Program-made: the position numbers and the translations under genes
Notes under the pieces: generated by a model
What the model was told of the DNA's origin: nothing
Database searches by the model: none
The model's input: only the letters and a program-made list of their open reading frames with translations
NCBI GenBank assembly: GCA_002221725.1
Contig: NJFT01000402.1
Location: forward strand, 1-16,539
DNA length: 16,539 bases
From: Scedosporium boydii
Lineage: Eukaryota; Ascomycota; Sordariomycetes; Microascales; Microascaceae
Reading direction: 5' to 3'
Shown: positions 15,676-16,539 of the stretch, one piece after another
How positions within the stretch are numbered: position 1 is the stretch's first letter
Layout of the letters: each line of letters begins with the position of its first letter

Positions 15676-16259
15676 GATGAAGGGGCGAGGATAGCGAGGG
15701 GAGATGCGAGTTGTTGGATGTGTTGCTTGTATATCAACTATGGACTCCGCGGTTTGGGTTTGGTGTTATCGGGCTGGGACTCGGGCCTCTTGTTCCTGTT
15801 CGAGTCCATCTCGCAACTGTTACCCTATTTCTTTTGTATTGGTTTTACTCTTTGTAGCACTTATGATAGTTATGAAATACCAACGAACCGCTTCAGGCCT
15901 AGTCCCATAGCACCACATCCAACGAGATGCTCAGGCCGAAAGCGAGAAGTTTCGCCGTTTAGATTCGGCGACTTCGCCAATCCACCAAAGACCCAAGGTC
16001 CAAAAACTCCATCCAACCTCGGCATCTTGCAACACCCCAGCTTTTCCCCCAACTCTTTCCCACCTTTTCCCCACAACCCCAGCTTCCATTAAGGCTTAGC
16101 TTCAACCCCAAAAAATCCCCCTTCTGTGCCGGATGGAACCAACTTTGGAGGTGTGTGGTGGTGTCGAGTCGATGAACCTCGCGCGTTTCTGTTCCCCTCC
16201 TTTTCACCCCATGTGCCTCTTGAAAAGGGAATAAAAATACCGAGTACAAGTAGGGGAAC
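15676..16259. other. Intergenic region 3' of SLX4
   Basis: No gene is supported. It should hold the SLX4 3' end and the promoter of the gene starting at 16260. The 15970-16120 part is C-rich on the plus strand, with many CCCC runs. An A-rich GGGAATAAAAATACC-like stretch lies about 30 bases upstream of the next ATG. Confidence 0.45.
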
Positions 16260-16505
16260 ATGGCCGCTTTGATGCGACGGTCGCCATTCGTTCGGGCTTC
16301 AATCCTTGAATGTAAGTCCTTGGCCTTTTCTTCTTCTTTTCCCTTACTTCTTCTGTCTCTTGGCTCACGATTAATTGAAATCAGCCTTCATCACCAAGAA
16401 CTCTTCACTTCCACGCTCATATTCAACAATGTCTCAATCGCAATTGAAATCGAAATCGCAACCTCGCGCGAAACAACCCGCCGCAGAGCCGCGTCCCAGT
16501 GCCAG
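16260..16505 (+). CDS. 5' end of a gene with mitochondrial presequence-like N-terminus (partial)
   Basis: Exon 1 (16260-16311) starts MAALMRRSPFVRASILE. A 73-base intron (16312-16384, GTAAGT...TCAG) keeps the frame, and exon 2 continues to about 16505, where AG|GTAAAA gives a plausible second donor. If that donor is not used, a TAA at 16507-16509 would end a 58-residue peptide. The first 32 residues are rich in R, S, F and L, lack acidic residues apart from one E and end in RSYST, typical of a cleaved mitochondrial presequence. A second in-frame ATG (16429, residue 33) follows at once and opens a K/Q/P/S-rich stretch. The main domain lies beyond the window, so the product cannot be named. Confidence 0.6.
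16312..16384 (+). other. Intron 1 of the right-edge gene
   Basis: GTAAGT donor, pyrimidine-rich interior, TCAG acceptor, 73 bases, phase 1. Length and signals fit filamentous fungal introns. The frame is open on both sides only when it is removed. Confidence 0.65.
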
Positions 16506-16539
16506 GTAAAAAGGAACCCTTCCCAAGCCCATTCTCCCC

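Noticed and set aside
1..16539. Intact tRNA, 5S rRNA, CRISPR array or bacterial-type operon signals
   Set aside because: Scanning by eye for B-box words, 5S-like words and spaced direct repeats gave only the degenerate element near 10.9 kb; the sequence is eukaryotic.

Overview
The window looks like nuclear DNA of a filamentous ascomycete (Pezizomycotina; a Sordariomycete-like fungus is my guess, not proven). The evidence is short introns with fungal splice signals, a HET-domain gene of the fungal vegetative-incompatibility type, an extremely A+T-rich block of the kind left by repeat-induced point mutation (RIP), and fungal-type NEJ1/XLF and SLX4 proteins. There is no operon structure; each gene appears to be transcribed on its own.

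Layout, left to right. Positions 1-2576 hold no gene I can support. Positions 2577-4115 (minus) encode a 512-residue XLF/Nej1-type non-homologous end-joining factor ending in a basic Ku-binding-like tail. Positions 4116-5460 are again without a recognisable gene. Positions 5460-6540 are CT-rich, with two microsatellites, diverged direct repeats and a short decayed reading frame, probably an old mobile-element graveyard. Positions 6541-6870 are about 95% A+T. Right after this block comes the most interesting gene (7065-9695, plus): a HET-domain protein joined, without a NACHT/P-loop domain, to seven very similar 42-residue WD40 repeats. The array ends in a frameshifted eighth-repeat remnant.

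Positions 9696-12140 form a second gene-poor stretch with a tRNA-like/Pol III-like relic on the minus strand. Then comes a conserved block: ribosomal protein eS21 (12141-12494, minus, one intron), a 490-base divergent promoter region, and SLX4 (12985-15675, plus), the scaffold subunit of the Slx1-Slx4 structure-specific nuclease. The right edge (from 16260) carries the first exons of a gene with a mitochondrial-presequence-like N-terminus and a second in-frame start.

Functionally, two DNA-break/recombination genes (NEJ1, SLX4) and a ribosomal gene flank an 8-kb accessory-looking island that holds a putative non-self recognition receptor. The HET gene's repeats vary at just the columns known to be hypervariable in the Podospora HET-NACHT-WD40 (HNWD) recognition proteins. 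That, the missing NACHT and the frameshifted eighth repeat are the main observations worth following.
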